Source: an uncultured Algibacter sp. (GTDB lineage Bacteria; Bacteroidota; Bacteroidia; Flavobacteriales; Flavobacteriaceae). From it: DNA of 64,000 nucleotides. A program made the translations under genes and the position numbers. This document shows positions 28,401 through 38,297 of the stretch, one piece after another; positions within the stretch are counted from its first letter, which is position 1, and every line of letters starts with the position of its first letter. The stretch covers positions 248,001 to 312,000 of the forward strand of contig CALGNX010000001.1 in the NCBI GenBank assembly GCA_937958265.1, written 5' to 3'. Below the pieces are notes generated by a model. That model did no database searches. It was given only the letters and a program-made list of their open reading frames with translations, and had not been told where the DNA came from.

Positions 28401-31400
28401 TTAAAATGAATTTATTTTTAGTTGAATTACGTGCTCCCCTGGTGAAAGCCTTATGGACTCGAAGGCCGATGGCACCTTCTCTCCATTATGTATTAAATCT
28501 TTTCCGTTTAATGCATTTAATGAGAATTCAGCAACCATATTTCCTGGCACTTCAATTTTATAAGTTTGTAACCTAGGTCCGTTATGCTTAAACTCTCCCT
28601 TTATAGTACCTCTAACTGTAGGCACCTCTATAGTACTGGATTTTAAATTGCTCATTTGCGGCTTTATAATAGCCACCTCAAAACCAGGAGTTTTAGGCTT
28701 TATGCCCCATAACCCCCTAGGTATTGCATTTGCAGGCACTGCACCCCAAGCATGATTCCAATCTTGATTATTTTTAAACCTAAGTCCCCAGGCTTCCCAA
28801 GTAATTGTAGAGCCACCTCGTATCATGTTATACCAACTTCTTTCGGCCGTGCTCGCCATTAATTTTAAAGCGTAGTCTGCTTCTCCTGCATTATAAAGAC
28901 CATCCATTAAAAATTGAGAACCATAAACACTGCATGCCATACCTCTAGACTTTACAAACTTAACAACCGACTCGAAATGCTCTTCTGGAACTAATCCAAA
29001 CGCTAAAGGCATCATGTTAGCGTGTAAAGAAGCATGATCTGTGCCAATACCATCTATATAAATACCACGTTCTTTATCGAACATTTGTTCATTTACAGCT
29101 TTTTTCGCTTTAGCTGCTCGCAACTCAAAATCTAAAACTTCTTGTGTTTTGCCTAAAATTTTAGCAAACTCCGCCATTATTTTCATGTTTTCGTAGAAAA
29201 ACGCATTAATAACGGTGTTATAAGGTTTAAAAATGTAACCATCTCTTTCGCCTTTATTCTTTGGGTCGCCTCCCCAGCCTGCAGATGGCCAATCTACAAT
29301 ATCTTTTAATGGGTTTTTGTAACCGGGTTTAAAACCAAGCTTATACATAAACGCCTCATCTACTTTTGTTGATGTTACTAGACCATCCTCGTTAGACAAC
29401 TCATAAAGTGTTTTATGCTTTAAATCTTCATAATACCTTTCTATAAGCTCAGTATTACCTGTATACATGTAATCTGCGTGTAACAAAAGTGCAACATGTT
29501 GTTGCCATTCCGTTGGCCATGTAGGATGCTGCATAAAATATTCTATGGTTCGCCTTGCGATAGCATACTCTCTATCTGTAGTGTAGTGGCTTAATTGGTT
29601 TAAATAAGCATCTGCTTCGTAAGGAATGCGCTCTCTATCCCCATCTACATATAAACCATTAAAAGTTGTTGCCTTTATGGAGTATTTACATAATTCCCAA
29701 ACTTGATTTAAGATGTTGTTATCACTATCAAAACTACTGGCCTCATCATCCCAATACGAACGGTGGGCTAGCTGTGTAAAATCGTTGCTGCTAAGTGGTT
29801 CTTGAGCGCCTTCTACCTCGGCATATCTAAAAGGCATTAGCACAGGAAAACCCTTTGGCAAAGCTATAGCTTTATTAGGTAGCGTATTTCTAGTGTCCGG
29901 TGTTATATTTAATTGATATACTGTTTTTCCTGGTACGACATTAACCTTAACTTCTTGGTAGCGAATATGACTTTTTTTAGGAGGCTGTCTATTTAAGTTT
30001 TCTCCTTCTAGTTGTTCTCCTATTCTAATAGTTAATGTATGTGGTGTTTTAGCCTTATAAGTAAAATTGATAGTAGCAAAAGCGGCTTTACCGAAATCGA
30101 TAAAATAAAAATCGTTTCTCTTCTCAAATTTTACAGGTTTAATTTCATCTACTTCAAATTTATTCTCAGTAGAAATTATATAACTATCGCTGGTTCCTGT
30201 GGTGAATTGTTGTGCTTCTGAGTAATCGACCAAACGGTTTTCCTCATCCCAAATTCTAACTTTCCAAAAGTATGTTTTACCAGATTGTAACGGTGCGCCT
30301 TGGTATTCTACATTTGTAGATGCTGAGGAACGTATTTGTTTACTATCCCAAACGTTACCATTATTGTTATTTATATCTTTTTTATTAGAAGCGACTAATA
30401 TTTGGTAAGCACCTTGAAACTTTGCTCCTAATGGTACCGTCCAACCAAACTCGGGTTTCAAATCGTAAATTTTAACTTCACTACTTGGTTCTCTTATAAG
30501 TTCCACAGTTAAATCGCTTGGTGCTGCTCTGTAAATATTACTATTTTTCTTTATTAATTCTTCAAGCTTTGCACGTAAATTATCTGCTATGTCTTTGTAC
30601 TTCTTTTTACCTATTAGATTTTTAACCTCTTTAGGATCTTTTTTTAAGTTGTAAAGTTCTTCTATACTTTTATCATTAACATATCTAAAAAATTTCCAGT
30701 CTTCGGTACGTACGCCTTCACTTGGTGGAATTTCACTAAAATCCCAAATATGTTCAATTAAAATAGTATCTCTTGCTATTGTATTAGTTTCTTTTTTAAC
30801 AATTGGCATTAAACTTTTACCTTGCCATGTGTCTGGCGCTTTAACACCTGCTAAATCTGCTATGGTTTGTGGTACATCAATATTTAATACCATATCATTA
30901 ACATCTTGATGCTTATTTACTCGTGGATCAAAAATCATTAAAGGTACACGTATCGAGTTATCATACATTAACCACTTACCTGCTAATTTGCGTTCGCCTA
31001 AGAAATATCCATTATCACCCATTACAATAATAACCGTATTTTTATCGACACCTTTTTCTTTTAATTTTTTACGAATTTTAGCTATTTCTAAATCTACACC
31101 AGCAATCATTCTATAATAACCTTTTAGGCTATGCTGGTATTTTTCAGGTGTATCGTAACGCCATGTCCAACGTAACCAATTAAAGCCTTTTTTCACTATT
31201 TCTGGTTGCGCATCAAAATATTTATCGTCTGCCAATTCTGGGCCAGGAATAGTTGTATCTGCTAACAATTTATCTGTTGTATCTTGCCAGAAATATTGAT
31301 CAGGTGCGCCATCATGCGCGTGCGGTGCACTAAAACTTAATGATAAACAAAAAGGCTTGTTATTCTGGGCATTACTATCTATAAAATCTATAGCTTGTTG

Positions 31401-31916
31401 GCCCGTGTATCGGGTTAAGTGTACTGTATCATTATCAATTGTTTTATAGTAATAACCTCTTCTATCTTTAAATCTATGATTTCTGTCATAAGATTCATAT
31501 TCATCAAATTGTTTATCTAAATCATCATAACGCACACCGTATTTACCAAAAAAACCTGTATGGTATCCATTATTTTTAAGTAACGTTGGGTACGAATTTG
31601 CCATATACTCGCCCCTAATGTTACCCGTTTGGAAGTTAAAGTTGTGAGCGCGCTCGTGTAAACCAGTAAGTATGCTAGCTCTACTAGCTGCACAAATAGG
31701 CGTTGTAACAATAGCTGAGTTAAAATAAGTTCCCGATTTAGCCAAGGCGTCCATTTGTGGCGTTTCTACATATTTATTTCCTGCATAACCTATAGCATCA
31801 AAACGTTGATCATCGGTAAGAATGAAAATAATATTGGGTTTTTCTTCTTGTGAAAAAAGTGTCTTAAAACTATTAAGAACAATTAAAAAGGCTAATAAAT
31901 AAATGTTTTTTTGCAT
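28401..31916 (-). CDS. Bifunctional sulfatase / GH78 alpha-L-rhamnosidase fusion
   Basis: A 1171-residue secreted protein (signal peptide to about LFSQ). Residues ~25-460 are an S1 sulfatase with metal residues D35-D36, formylglycine motif C75-A-A-S-R79 (Ala in place of Pro) and D301-N302 in [11 protein letters not shown]. From ~468 a complete GH78 follows: an Fn3-like start ([20 protein letters not shown]), an N-terminal sandwich, the barrel with [13 protein letters not shown] (E762 aligned with the GH78 general acid), STITWEAW with the candidate base, and a C-terminal sandwich. One polypeptide could therefore desulfate rhamnose-3-sulfate and then release the rhamnose. A similar fusion is known, from memory, in the F. 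agariphila ulvan PUL (S1_25-GH78). It has its own operator (site E) and terminator. Confidence 0.93.
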   Translation of the reverse strand: MQKNIYLLAFLIVLNSFKTLFSQEEKPNIIFILTDDQRFDAIGYAGNKYVETPQMDALAKSGTYFNSAIVTTPICAASRASILTGLHERAHNFNFQTGNIRGEYMANSYPTLLKNNGYHTGFFGKYGVRYDDLDKQFDEYESYDRNHRFKDRRGYYYKTIDNDTVHLTRYTGQQAIDFIDSNAQNNKPFCLSLSFSAPHAHDGAPDQYFWQDTTDKLLADTTIPGPELADDKYFDAQPEIVKKGFNWLRWTWRYDTPEKYQHSLKGYYRMIAGVDLEIAKIRKKLKEKGVDKNTVIIVMGDNGYFLGERKLAGKWLMYDNSIRVPLMIFDPRVNKHQDVNDMVLNIDVPQTIADLAGVKAPDTWQGKSLMPIVKKETNTIARDTILIEHIWDFSEIPPSEGVRTEDWKFFRYVNDKSIEELYNLKKDPKEVKNLIGKKKYKDIADNLRAKLEELIKKNSNIYRAAPSDLTVELIREPSSEVKIYDLKPEFGWTVPLGAKFQGAYQILVASNKKDINNNNGNVWDSKQIRSSASTNVEYQGAPLQSGKTYFWKVRIWDEENRLVDYSEAQQFTTGTSDSYIISTENKFEVDEIKPVKFEKRNDFYFIDFGKAAFATINFTYKAKTPHTLTIRIGEQLEGENLNRQPPKKSHIRYQEVKVNVVPGKTVYQLNITPDTRNTLPNKAIALPKGFPVLMPFRYAEVEGAQEPLSSNDFTQLAHRSYWDDEASSFDSDNNILNQVWELCKYSIKATTFNGLYVDGDRERIPYEADAYLNQLSHYTTDREYAIARRTIEYFMQHPTWPTEWQQHVALLLHADYMYTGNTELIERYYEDLKHKTLYELSNEDGLVTSTKVDEAFMYKLGFKPGYKNPLKDIVDWPSAGWGGDPKNKGERDGYIFKPYNTVINAFFYENMKIMAEFAKILGKTQEVLDFELRAAKAKKAVNEQMFDKERGIYIDGIGTDHASLHANMMPLAFGLVPEEHFESVVKFVKSRGMACSVYGSQFLMDGLYNAGEADYALKLMASTAERSWYNMIRGGSTITWEAWGLRFKNNQDWNHAWGAVPANAIPRGLWGIKPKTPGFEVAIIKPQMSNLKSSTIEVPTVRGTIKGEFKHNGPRLQTYKIEVPGNMVAEFSLNALNGKDLIHNGEKVPSAFESIRLSPGEHVIQLKINSF

Positions 31917-32474
31917 AAAAAATTATTGTATTGCAGTTTATTAACTCTACCTATAGTAGGTAAAGCAAGATATAAAAATTAATTTTTAAAATTATAAACT
32001 TTAATTTTAAACTCTATCCTGTACTATACTGTTAATAAAGCGTTAAAAATAATGTATTTGTTTGATGTCATTTTGTAATTCAAAACAATTTTATGATTAA
32101 AAATATACAAGAAATTCAAAACAACAATCCCACTATTTTGGAAACCACATTACTCTTAAAATAAACTATTTTTACTGTAATAATAGAAGTCTAATAAGAA
32201 GTAATATATAACTCAATATTCACAAAAAACACATATGCAGTTAAAAATCAAACACTTGTTACTGTAAACAAAAAAAACATTAATTTAGCATTTAACCTTA
32301 TGCAATTATATACACACTAACAATAACTTAAAAGAATTCAGATTTAATTAATTACAACGGCTTATTATATTTTTTTTAAGACTCATTAATTCTTAAAAAA
32401 ATTCCATTTTAAAAGCTTGGATACATTTTATTTGTTTTACTTGCAATCACCCTTTATTCTTAAAAAGAAAAAAT
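31917..32474. other. Divergent intergenic region with operator E
   Basis: A 558-bp AT-rich region between the divergently transcribed sulfatase-GH78 and PpiC-type genes. It holds operator site E (32014-32031) and, nearer the start codon, an inverted repeat TACCTA-TAG-TAGGTA (31948-31962) that would lie in the leader. Nothing else codes or pairs clearly. Confidence 0.55.
32014..32031 (-). promoter_or_regulatory. Putative PUL operator, site E
   Basis: The minus strand reads CAGTATAG-TA-CAGGATAG, with the second half-site perfect and the first differing at one base from site B. It lies 97 bp upstream of the sulfatase-GH78 start codon. This is the second-best copy of the repeated motif. Confidence 0.62.
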
Positions 32475-33113
32475 ATGTTAAAAAAAATCATACTACTGCT
32501 CCTTATTAGTTCTACAACTATTGTTTTTGCACAGAATTCAACAGAAAAGGAACTAAAACTAATTGAAACTCCAGAACAAATTGAAAGTTTTTTAGCATCT
32601 AAAAAATCAAGAAAAAACAAAGTTGTTACGTTTAATGAAGAAAAACATAAAACCGTATTAGCTAAAAAACTTTTTAAACTTAATGTAGGAAGTACAAAAA
32701 TTATAGAAAGTGAATTTCAAAAAACCTTTTATAAAGTTATAAAGAAAACAAGAGATACTTACCACCGGGTATCTTATATTTATTTAAACGGGTCTACGTA
32801 CAAATTAAACGAGCTAAATGCACTTAGGGCTAAAATTATTAAAAGCTATAATGAGGGTACATCATTTGATATTTTAGCAAGAAAATATTCTATGGATGCC
32901 ACCGCATATAAGGGAGGCGATTTAGGCTGGTTTTCAAACGGTAAAATGCATCCAGATTTTGAGCAAGAAGTAATGAGATATTCCCACGACGTAAAGGATA
33001 TTTTCACACTTGATATACCATCTAAAAATCAATATTTTGTTGTACTAAAAACTCACGAACCCAAAGAAATTTTAGCTATAGATGTATTAAAAATAGTAGA
33101 ACCTTTACGATAG
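32475..33113 (+). CDS. Secreted parvulin-type peptidyl-prolyl isomerase
   Basis: A 212-residue protein with a signal peptide (to about VFAQN). The C-terminal ~110 residues are a PpiC/parvulin rotamase domain: YHRVSYIYL, AKIIKSYNEGTSFDILARKYS, GGDLGWFSNGKMHPDFEQEV and FVVLKTHEPK. It probably helps fold exported or outer-membrane proteins in the periplasm. The N-terminal ~90 residues are Lys-rich and have no recognised domain. The gene starts a plus-strand run, 30 bp before rsmE, and is divergent from the PUL. Confidence 0.88.
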   Translation: MLKKIILLLLISSTTIVFAQNSTEKELKLIETPEQIESFLASKKSRKNKVVTFNEEKHKTVLAKKLFKLNVGSTKIIESEFQKTFYKVIKKTRDTYHRVSYIYLNGSTYKLNELNALRAKIIKSYNEGTSFDILARKYSMDATAYKGGDLGWFSNGKMHPDFEQEVMRYSHDVKDIFTLDIPSKNQYFVVLKTHEPKEILAIDVLKIVEPLR

Positions 33114-33143
33114 GCCAAATTTTAAATTTAATAAAAAAGAAAC

Positions 33144-33854
33144 ATGCAACTTTTTTACAGCATAGACGTAACGGAATCCACAACCGAATTTACTTTTAAA
33201 AAGGATGAGAGCAAACATATTATAAAGGTTTTACGTAAAAATATTGGCGACCAATTACATATTACAAATGGTTTAGGTTGGCTTTTTATTGCTGAAATTA
33301 CCGTGCCAAGTATTAACAAATGTAAAGTTTCAATTATTTCAAAAAAGCTACAGCCCAAGCGAAACTACACGTTGCATTTAGCTGTAGCGCCAACAAAAAT
33401 GAACGATCGTTATGAATGGTTTTTAGAAAAAGCAACTGAAATAGGTCTTGACAGCATCACACCTATAATTTGCCATCATAGCGAACGAAAATTGATTAAG
33501 CCAGAACGCTTTGAGCGCATTTTGCAATCTGCAATGAAACAATCCTTAAGTTGCTATTTACCTAAGCTTAATAAAGCAACTTTATTTCAAGATTTTATTG
33601 ACCAGAATTTCGCAGGCTCAAAATTTATTGCACATTGCGAAGACAGCGACAAAAAATATCTTAAACAACAATTAATACCTAATGAGAATACAACTATTTT
33701 AATTGGTCCGGAAGGCGATTTTTCAACTAAAGAAATTACCCAAGCTATTAAAAATAATTTTATTCCGGTAGCACTAGGAAGAACTAGGTTAAGAACCGAA
33801 ACTGCGGCCCTAGTTGCGTGTCATTCTGTGGCCTTTACTAATGAGTTGCAATAA
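33144..33854 (+). CDS. rsmE: 16S rRNA (uracil1498-N3)-methyltransferase
   Basis: A 236-residue SPOUT-class methyltransferase that methylates N3 of U1498 in 16S rRNA. It begins with the PUA-like domain (QLFYSIDV, HIIKVLRKNIGD) and continues with the knotted SAM-binding domain: KMNDRYEWFLEKATEIG, LIGPEGDFSTKEI and ALGRTRLRTETAAL, the family's trefoil-knot signatures. Length is typical. It follows the parvulin gene by 30 bp and is probably co-transcribed. Confidence 0.95.
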   Translation: MQLFYSIDVTESTTEFTFKKDESKHIIKVLRKNIGDQLHITNGLGWLFIAEITVPSINKCKVSIISKKLQPKRNYTLHLAVAPTKMNDRYEWFLEKATEIGLDSITPIICHHSERKLIKPERFERILQSAMKQSLSCYLPKLNKATLFQDFIDQNFAGSKFIAHCEDSDKKYLKQQLIPNENTTILIGPEGDFSTKEITQAIKNNFIPVALGRTRLRTETAALVACHSVAFTNELQ

Positions 33855-34080
33855 ATAATAAAGCCTTATTATAAGTACTAGAAATATCTAAATAAATAGC
33901 ATGTAAACCCTTTTTTAAGATTATTTAAAACATCTTTATTTTGATATTTAATTTTTAAATACTTCTTTTAAATCAACAGCCTCAAGCATAAATTTAAAGC
34001 TAAATAATACGCCATATTATTTAATAAAAATAACGGTAAAAACATGTTTTACGTGGTAATTATTTTTATTTTTGATAACT

Positions 34081-34752
34081 ATGTATTTAAGTCCAAAAAA
34101 AGAAAGGAAGAGTCTTATAATCTTGTTTTTACTTAATGTATTATTAACAACGTCTTGTTTATCACAAGATTTAGCAATTCTTAAGTATAAAGGCGGAGGC
34201 GATTGGTATGGAAACCCTACCGCCCTGCCCAATCTAATTCGTTTTTGCAACGCCAATATAAACACTAAAATAGGTACTAAACCTGTAACCGTTGAAACAG
34301 GAAGCACTGATATTTATCAGTTTCCTTTTATACACATGACAGGGCACGGAAATGTTTTTTTCAATGAAACTGATACAGAAAACTTACGTAATTACTTAAT
34401 TTCTGGTGGTTTTTTACATATTGATGACAATTACGGCATGAAACCCTATGTTATAAAAGCTTTAAAAAAAGTATTCCCTAATAAAGATTTATTAGAACTA
34501 CCTGCAAGCCATGCTATTTTTAATAGCGTTTATAAATTTCCAAATGGTTTACCTAAAATACATGAACACGATGGTAAACGACCGCAAGCATTTGGACTTT
34601 TTAATGATAACAGATTAATCGTTTTTTTTACTCTGGAGAGCGACCTTGGAGACGGCTGGGAAGATCCTGCTGTGCATAATGATCCTGCAGATATAAGAGA
34701 AAAAGCACTAAAAATGGGTGCTAATATTATTAAATATGTTTTTGAAAATTAG
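34081..34752 (+). CDS. DUF4159 family exported protein
   Basis: I chose the ATG at 34081 (223 residues) over a TTG three codons upstream. A hydrophobic leader ending VLLTTSCLSQ suggests export, possibly as a lipoprotein. The rest is a DUF4159 domain: KYKGGGDWYGNPTALPNLIRF, FPFIHMTGHGN, SGGFLHIDDNYG and a final segment DLGDGWEDP. The fold is of the type I glutamine amidotransferase-like class, but the biochemical role is unknown. In flavobacteria this gene commonly precedes a SpoU-type methyltransferase, as here with a 37-bp gap. Confidence 0.85.
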   Translation: MYLSPKKERKSLIILFLLNVLLTTSCLSQDLAILKYKGGGDWYGNPTALPNLIRFCNANINTKIGTKPVTVETGSTDIYQFPFIHMTGHGNVFFNETDTENLRNYLISGGFLHIDDNYGMKPYVIKALKKVFPNKDLLELPASHAIFNSVYKFPNGLPKIHEHDGKRPQAFGLFNDNRLIVFFTLESDLGDGWEDPAVHNDPADIREKALKMGANIIKYVFEN

Positions 34753-34789
34753 AGCCATTTTAGGTATAATAAGTAAGCGCACATAATTT

Positions 34790-35296
34790 ATGCAACTCAC
34801 GCACTATAACACTAAATTTAACGAAAAAAGATTTCCTATTACCTTAATTTGCGACAATGTTACTAACGCTCCAAATATTGGTAGTTTATTTAGGATTGCA
34901 GATGCCTTTGGTGTTGAAAAACTAATATTTTGTGGTAAAAACATTCAATTAGGGCGAAAGACAACAAAAACATCGCGTTCTACTGAAAAATTTGTGAATT
35001 ATGAAATTAATAAATCTGCATTGGACGTTATCGCGTCCTTAAAATCTGAAAATTATCAAATCGTTTCATTAGAAATTACAGATACTAGTAAACCTATTCA
35101 CGAGGTTAAATTTTTACCCGAAAGTCCAATAGCACTCATTATTGGCGACGAAAATTTTGGGATTTCCGATACTATTTTAAAAACTTCAAACGATATTATT
35201 CATATTACTATGTTTGGTAAAAACAGTAGCATGAATGTGGTACAAGCTACTAACGTTGCGCTGTACGAAATTACAAAACAACTTCTCCTTAAGTAA
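34790..35296 (+). CDS. SpoU/TrmH-family RNA methyltransferase
   Basis: A 168-residue SPOUT methyltransferase with the three SpoU motifs: NAPNIGSLFRIADAFGVEK near the start, IALIIGDENFGIS in the middle, and MFGKNSSMNVVQATNVALYE at the end. It would 2'-O-methylate a ribose in tRNA or rRNA; the exact target cannot be read from sequence. It is short and has no N-terminal substrate-binding domain, unlike RlmB. It lies between the DUF4159 and AI-2E family genes on the plus strand. Confidence 0.92.
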   Translation: MQLTHYNTKFNEKRFPITLICDNVTNAPNIGSLFRIADAFGVEKLIFCGKNIQLGRKTTKTSRSTEKFVNYEINKSALDVIASLKSENYQIVSLEITDTSKPIHEVKFLPESPIALIIGDENFGISDTILKTSNDIIHITMFGKNSSMNVVQATNVALYEITKQLLLK

Positions 35297-35358
35297 TAAA
35301 TAGCTATTATACTAAAATCAAAAATTTAAAACCAACAAAATAATATTATATTTATCGC

Positions 35359-36447
35359 ATGAATTCAAACACGATTACTAATGGTATATTAAAAGCCATT
35401 GGCATCCTATCAGGAATTTTATTGCTACTTTTCTTTTTATATCAAATTCAGTCCGTAATAGGGTATATTGCCATAGCTGCTGTAATCTCTTTAATTGGGC
35501 GGCCAATTGTACTGCTTTTGGAGCAAAAGTTAAAATTTAAAAATACCATAGCTGCAATTACTACTATGTTTTTTTTATTAAGCTTATTACTAGGTTTAAT
35601 TGGGTTATTTATTCCGTTAATTATTAAGCAGGGTCACAATTTATCTTTATTAGATATTGAAGCCCTACAAACTAATATAGAAAACTTATATCTAGAAATT
35701 ATTTCCTATTTTGATATTGGAAAAATTGATTTAAAAGCCTCAATAAAAGGCTCGGACATGATCTCGAAAATTGATTATTCTATATTACCAGATTTCTTAA
35801 ATTCTGTTATTAGTGGTCTAGGTAGCTTTAGTATTGGTTTGTTTTCCGTTTTATTTATTTCCTTTTTCTTTTTAAAAGATAGCAGATTATTTGAAACCGG
35901 GATGCTTACATTTATTCCTAACAATAAGGCATCGCGATGGAAAGCATCTTCTACACAAATTAAAAATTTACTCTCAAGGTATTTTGTTGGGTTAATATTT
36001 CAAATACTTATCCTATTCATAATTTACACAATTGGCTTACTAATAATTGGTGTTGAAAATGCCATTGTAATCGCATTTTTGTGCGCCCTATTAAATTTAA
36101 TACCATACGTTGGCCCATTGGTTGGCGCCTTTTTAATGCTAACATTAACCATGACAAGTAACCTTGGCGCATCTTTTAGCGATGTTATTCTGCCAAAAAC
36201 ATTTTGGGTATTTATCGTTTTTTTAATTGGTCAACTTATTGATAATTTTGGAAGCCAACCCATTATATTTTCAAAAAGCGTAAAATCCCATCCGCTTGAA
36301 ATATTCTTAATTATTTTAATTACAGGTATTCTATTTGGCGTTATTGGTTTAATTATAGCTGTACCAGCATATACCGCCATAAAAGTAATTTTAAAAGCAT
36401 ATTTATCAGAAAATCAAATAGTAAAAAAATTAACTAAAAACCTTTAA
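35359..36447 (+). CDS. AI-2E family transporter
   Basis: A 362-residue integral membrane protein of the AI-2E exporter family (PF01594), with about seven to eight hydrophobic spans: two near the N-terminus, a soluble loop at ~85-150, and a cluster after 200. Conserved text includes LNLIPYVGPLVGAFLM, QLIDNFGSQPIIFSKS and HPLEIFLIIL. Members export autoinducer-2 or act as Na+/H+ antiporters; which applies here is not known. It is followed after 8 bp by the THUMP-like gene. Confidence 0.92.
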   Translation: MNSNTITNGILKAIGILSGILLLLFFLYQIQSVIGYIAIAAVISLIGRPIVLLLEQKLKFKNTIAAITTMFFLLSLLLGLIGLFIPLIIKQGHNLSLLDIEALQTNIENLYLEIISYFDIGKIDLKASIKGSDMISKIDYSILPDFLNSVISGLGSFSIGLFSVLFISFFFLKDSRLFETGMLTFIPNNKASRWKASSTQIKNLLSRYFVGLIFQILILFIIYTIGLLIIGVENAIVIAFLCALLNLIPYVGPLVGAFLMLTLTMTSNLGASFSDVILPKTFWVFIVFLIGQLIDNFGSQPIIFSKSVKSHPLEIFLIILITGILFGVIGLIIAVPAYTAIKVILKAYLSENQIVKKLTKNL

Positions 36448-36455
36448 ATACTAGT

Positions 36456-37634
36456 TTGAACAAATCGCTATTAAATACTGAAATTCAATACTTCATAAAA
36501 TCTAATATAAATTCAATAATTAGTAATTTAATACTTAAAGGTACTGCTTTTCCTGGTGTAAAAACACAGGAAATTATTGAACAAATTGAAGCAAAAAACA
36601 GGAGTAAAAACAAACTTCCTTTGTGGTATCAGACAGAAAATATTTACTTTCCTAATAAACTAAACATTGAGCAAACATCATCTGAAGTTACAGCAAAATA
36701 CAAATCGGAATTATTAGAAGGAACAACTATAATTGATTTAACAGGAGGCTTTGGTGTCGATTGTTTTTACTTTTCAAAAATTTTTAACTCAGTTACGCAC
36801 TGTGAAATAAATAAAGACCTTTCTACTATTGTTAAACATAATTTTACACAATTAAAATGCAACAATATTAACACAATTAATGCAGATGGGATAGCCACCC
36901 TGTTAGCAGAAAAAAATACCTACGATTGGATTTATATAGACCCATCTAGACGGCACGAAAACAAGGGAAAGGTTTTCTTTTTAAAAGATTGCTTACCCAA
37001 TGTTCCGCAGCATTTAGAATCGCTTTTTAAGTATTCTAAAAATATTATGATAAAAACCTCGCCTTTATTAGATATAACTGCAGGAATACAAGAATTAAAA
37101 CAAGTAAAAACAATACATATAGTAGCCGTAAATAACGAGGTTAAAGAGTTATTATGGATTTTACAAGATGGATTTAATAACCCGATTTCCATTAAAACTA
37201 TAAATATTAAAAAAAAATCTAAAGATTATTTTCAATTTCATTTACATCAAGAAAAGCAAAATGAAGCAGACTATAGCCTACCACTAACCTATTTGTATGA
37301 ACCTAATGTTGCTATTTTAAAATCTGGCGCTTTTAATCAAATATCTAAACAATTGGGCATTTATAAACTATCTAAACATGCCCACCTGTATACCAGTAAA
37401 ACTCTAATAGAATTTCCTGGACGCGTATTTAAAATTAAAAATAGCATTCCATACAATAAAAAAGTTATAAAAAATTTGAAATTAAAAAAAGCTAATATTA
37501 CTACACGTAACTTTCCTGAAACAGTAAAAGAACTACGAAAGCGGTTTAATATTACAGACGGTGGCGATATTTTTTTGTTTTTTACAACCGATTTAAACAA
37601 TCAAAAAACATTATTATTAGTCACTAAAGTTTAA
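36456..37634 (+). CDS. THUMP-like domain class I SAM methyltransferase
   Basis: A 392-residue protein starting at TTG 36456, 8 bp after the preceding stop. The Rossmann methyltransferase core has TTIIDLTGGFGVDCFYFS for SAM binding and DWIYIDPSRRHENKGKVFF, a D-P-S-R variant of the amino-methyltransferase motif IV. The C-terminal ~90 residues (ITTRNFPETVKELRKRFNI, DGGDIFLFFTT) match the THUMP-like domain (PF18096) of this family. It probably modifies RNA; the target is unknown. An alternative in-frame ATG close to the start was not found. Confidence 0.85.
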   Translation: MNKSLLNTEIQYFIKSNINSIISNLILKGTAFPGVKTQEIIEQIEAKNRSKNKLPLWYQTENIYFPNKLNIEQTSSEVTAKYKSELLEGTTIIDLTGGFGVDCFYFSKIFNSVTHCEINKDLSTIVKHNFTQLKCNNINTINADGIATLLAEKNTYDWIYIDPSRRHENKGKVFFLKDCLPNVPQHLESLFKYSKNIMIKTSPLLDITAGIQELKQVKTIHIVAVNNEVKELLWILQDGFNNPISIKTINIKKKSKDYFQFHLHQEKQNEADYSLPLTYLYEPNVAILKSGAFNQISKQLGIYKLSKHAHLYTSKTLIEFPGRVFKIKNSIPYNKKVIKNLKLKKANITTRNFPETVKELRKRFNITDGGDIFLFFTTDLNNQKTLLLVTKV

Positions 37635-37636
37635 TT

Positions 37637-37993
37637 ATGATACTACAAGAGCTTACAGGTACTTATACTGTAATTGGGAATAACCAAGTTGCTGAATCCG
37701 AAACGTATAAAGGCATACTTGATTTATCTGTAAACGAAAACGATAGAATTGAAGCCAAATGGATAATAAATAATTCGCAAAAACAATTTGGCCAAGGTTT
37801 CTTTAAAGACAACATTCTTGTTATTAATTTTAACTACAAAAACGATAATACCACCTTTAAAGGTGTTGTAGTTTATAAATGTATATCAAAAGATTTATTG
37901 GAAGGTTTTTGGTCTGAAAAACATGGTGACCCAAATTATATTGGTGAAGAGCGATGTTTTAGGGTTAGCAACCTAAAAGAGATGCTCAACTAA
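37637..37993 (+). CDS. Small hypothetical protein, beta-rich
   Basis: A 118-residue cytoplasmic protein starting 2 bp after the THUMP-like gene, so probably translated from the same message. The text (ELTGTYTVIGNNQVAESETYKGIL, INFNYKNDNTTFKGVVVYKC, LLEGFWSEKHGDPNYIGEE) suggests an eight-stranded beta-barrel or lipocalin-like small fold. No family recognised. No signal peptide. Confidence 0.75.
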   Translation: MILQELTGTYTVIGNNQVAESETYKGILDLSVNENDRIEAKWIINNSQKQFGQGFFKDNILVINFNYKNDNTTFKGVVVYKCISKDLLEGFWSEKHGDPNYIGEERCFRVSNLKEMLN

Positions 37994-38297
37994 AAAAAAA
38001 CTTAGACACAAATAAATTTTATTAAATTTTAAGAAAATAAATTATTATATCGATAAAAAACAAAGTTAAAAATTGATATTGTTTAATAATGGTGTATTTT
38101 ATTAACAGAAAAAAAACAATAAACACTCACATTAACTAACGCATTATTGCAAGTAAAAACTTACATTTTTTAGTGTTTTGAGCTATTTTATTGTATTTTT
38201 ATCTAAATAGAATTTTAAAATAACATTTTGTTGCAAAAAAAAGCTTTCTTTGAGTATAGCGATTTGCAACACAAAGAACCTATTCAAAACATTAATT
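37994..38297. other. Intergenic region, nothing distinct
   Basis: About 300 bp of very A/T-rich sequence upstream of the beta-helix gene. It must hold that gene's promoter, but no convincing -7/-33 pair, hairpin or PUL operator copy was found. Confidence 0.4.

Noticed and set aside
34017-34307. 96-codon minus-strand frame whose text (GRAVGFP) resembles a frame over the structured element at 54231
   Set aside because: It is antisense to the DUF4159 gene. The two stretches of DNA do not share the inverted ends or hairpins of the element, so the similarity is accidental.
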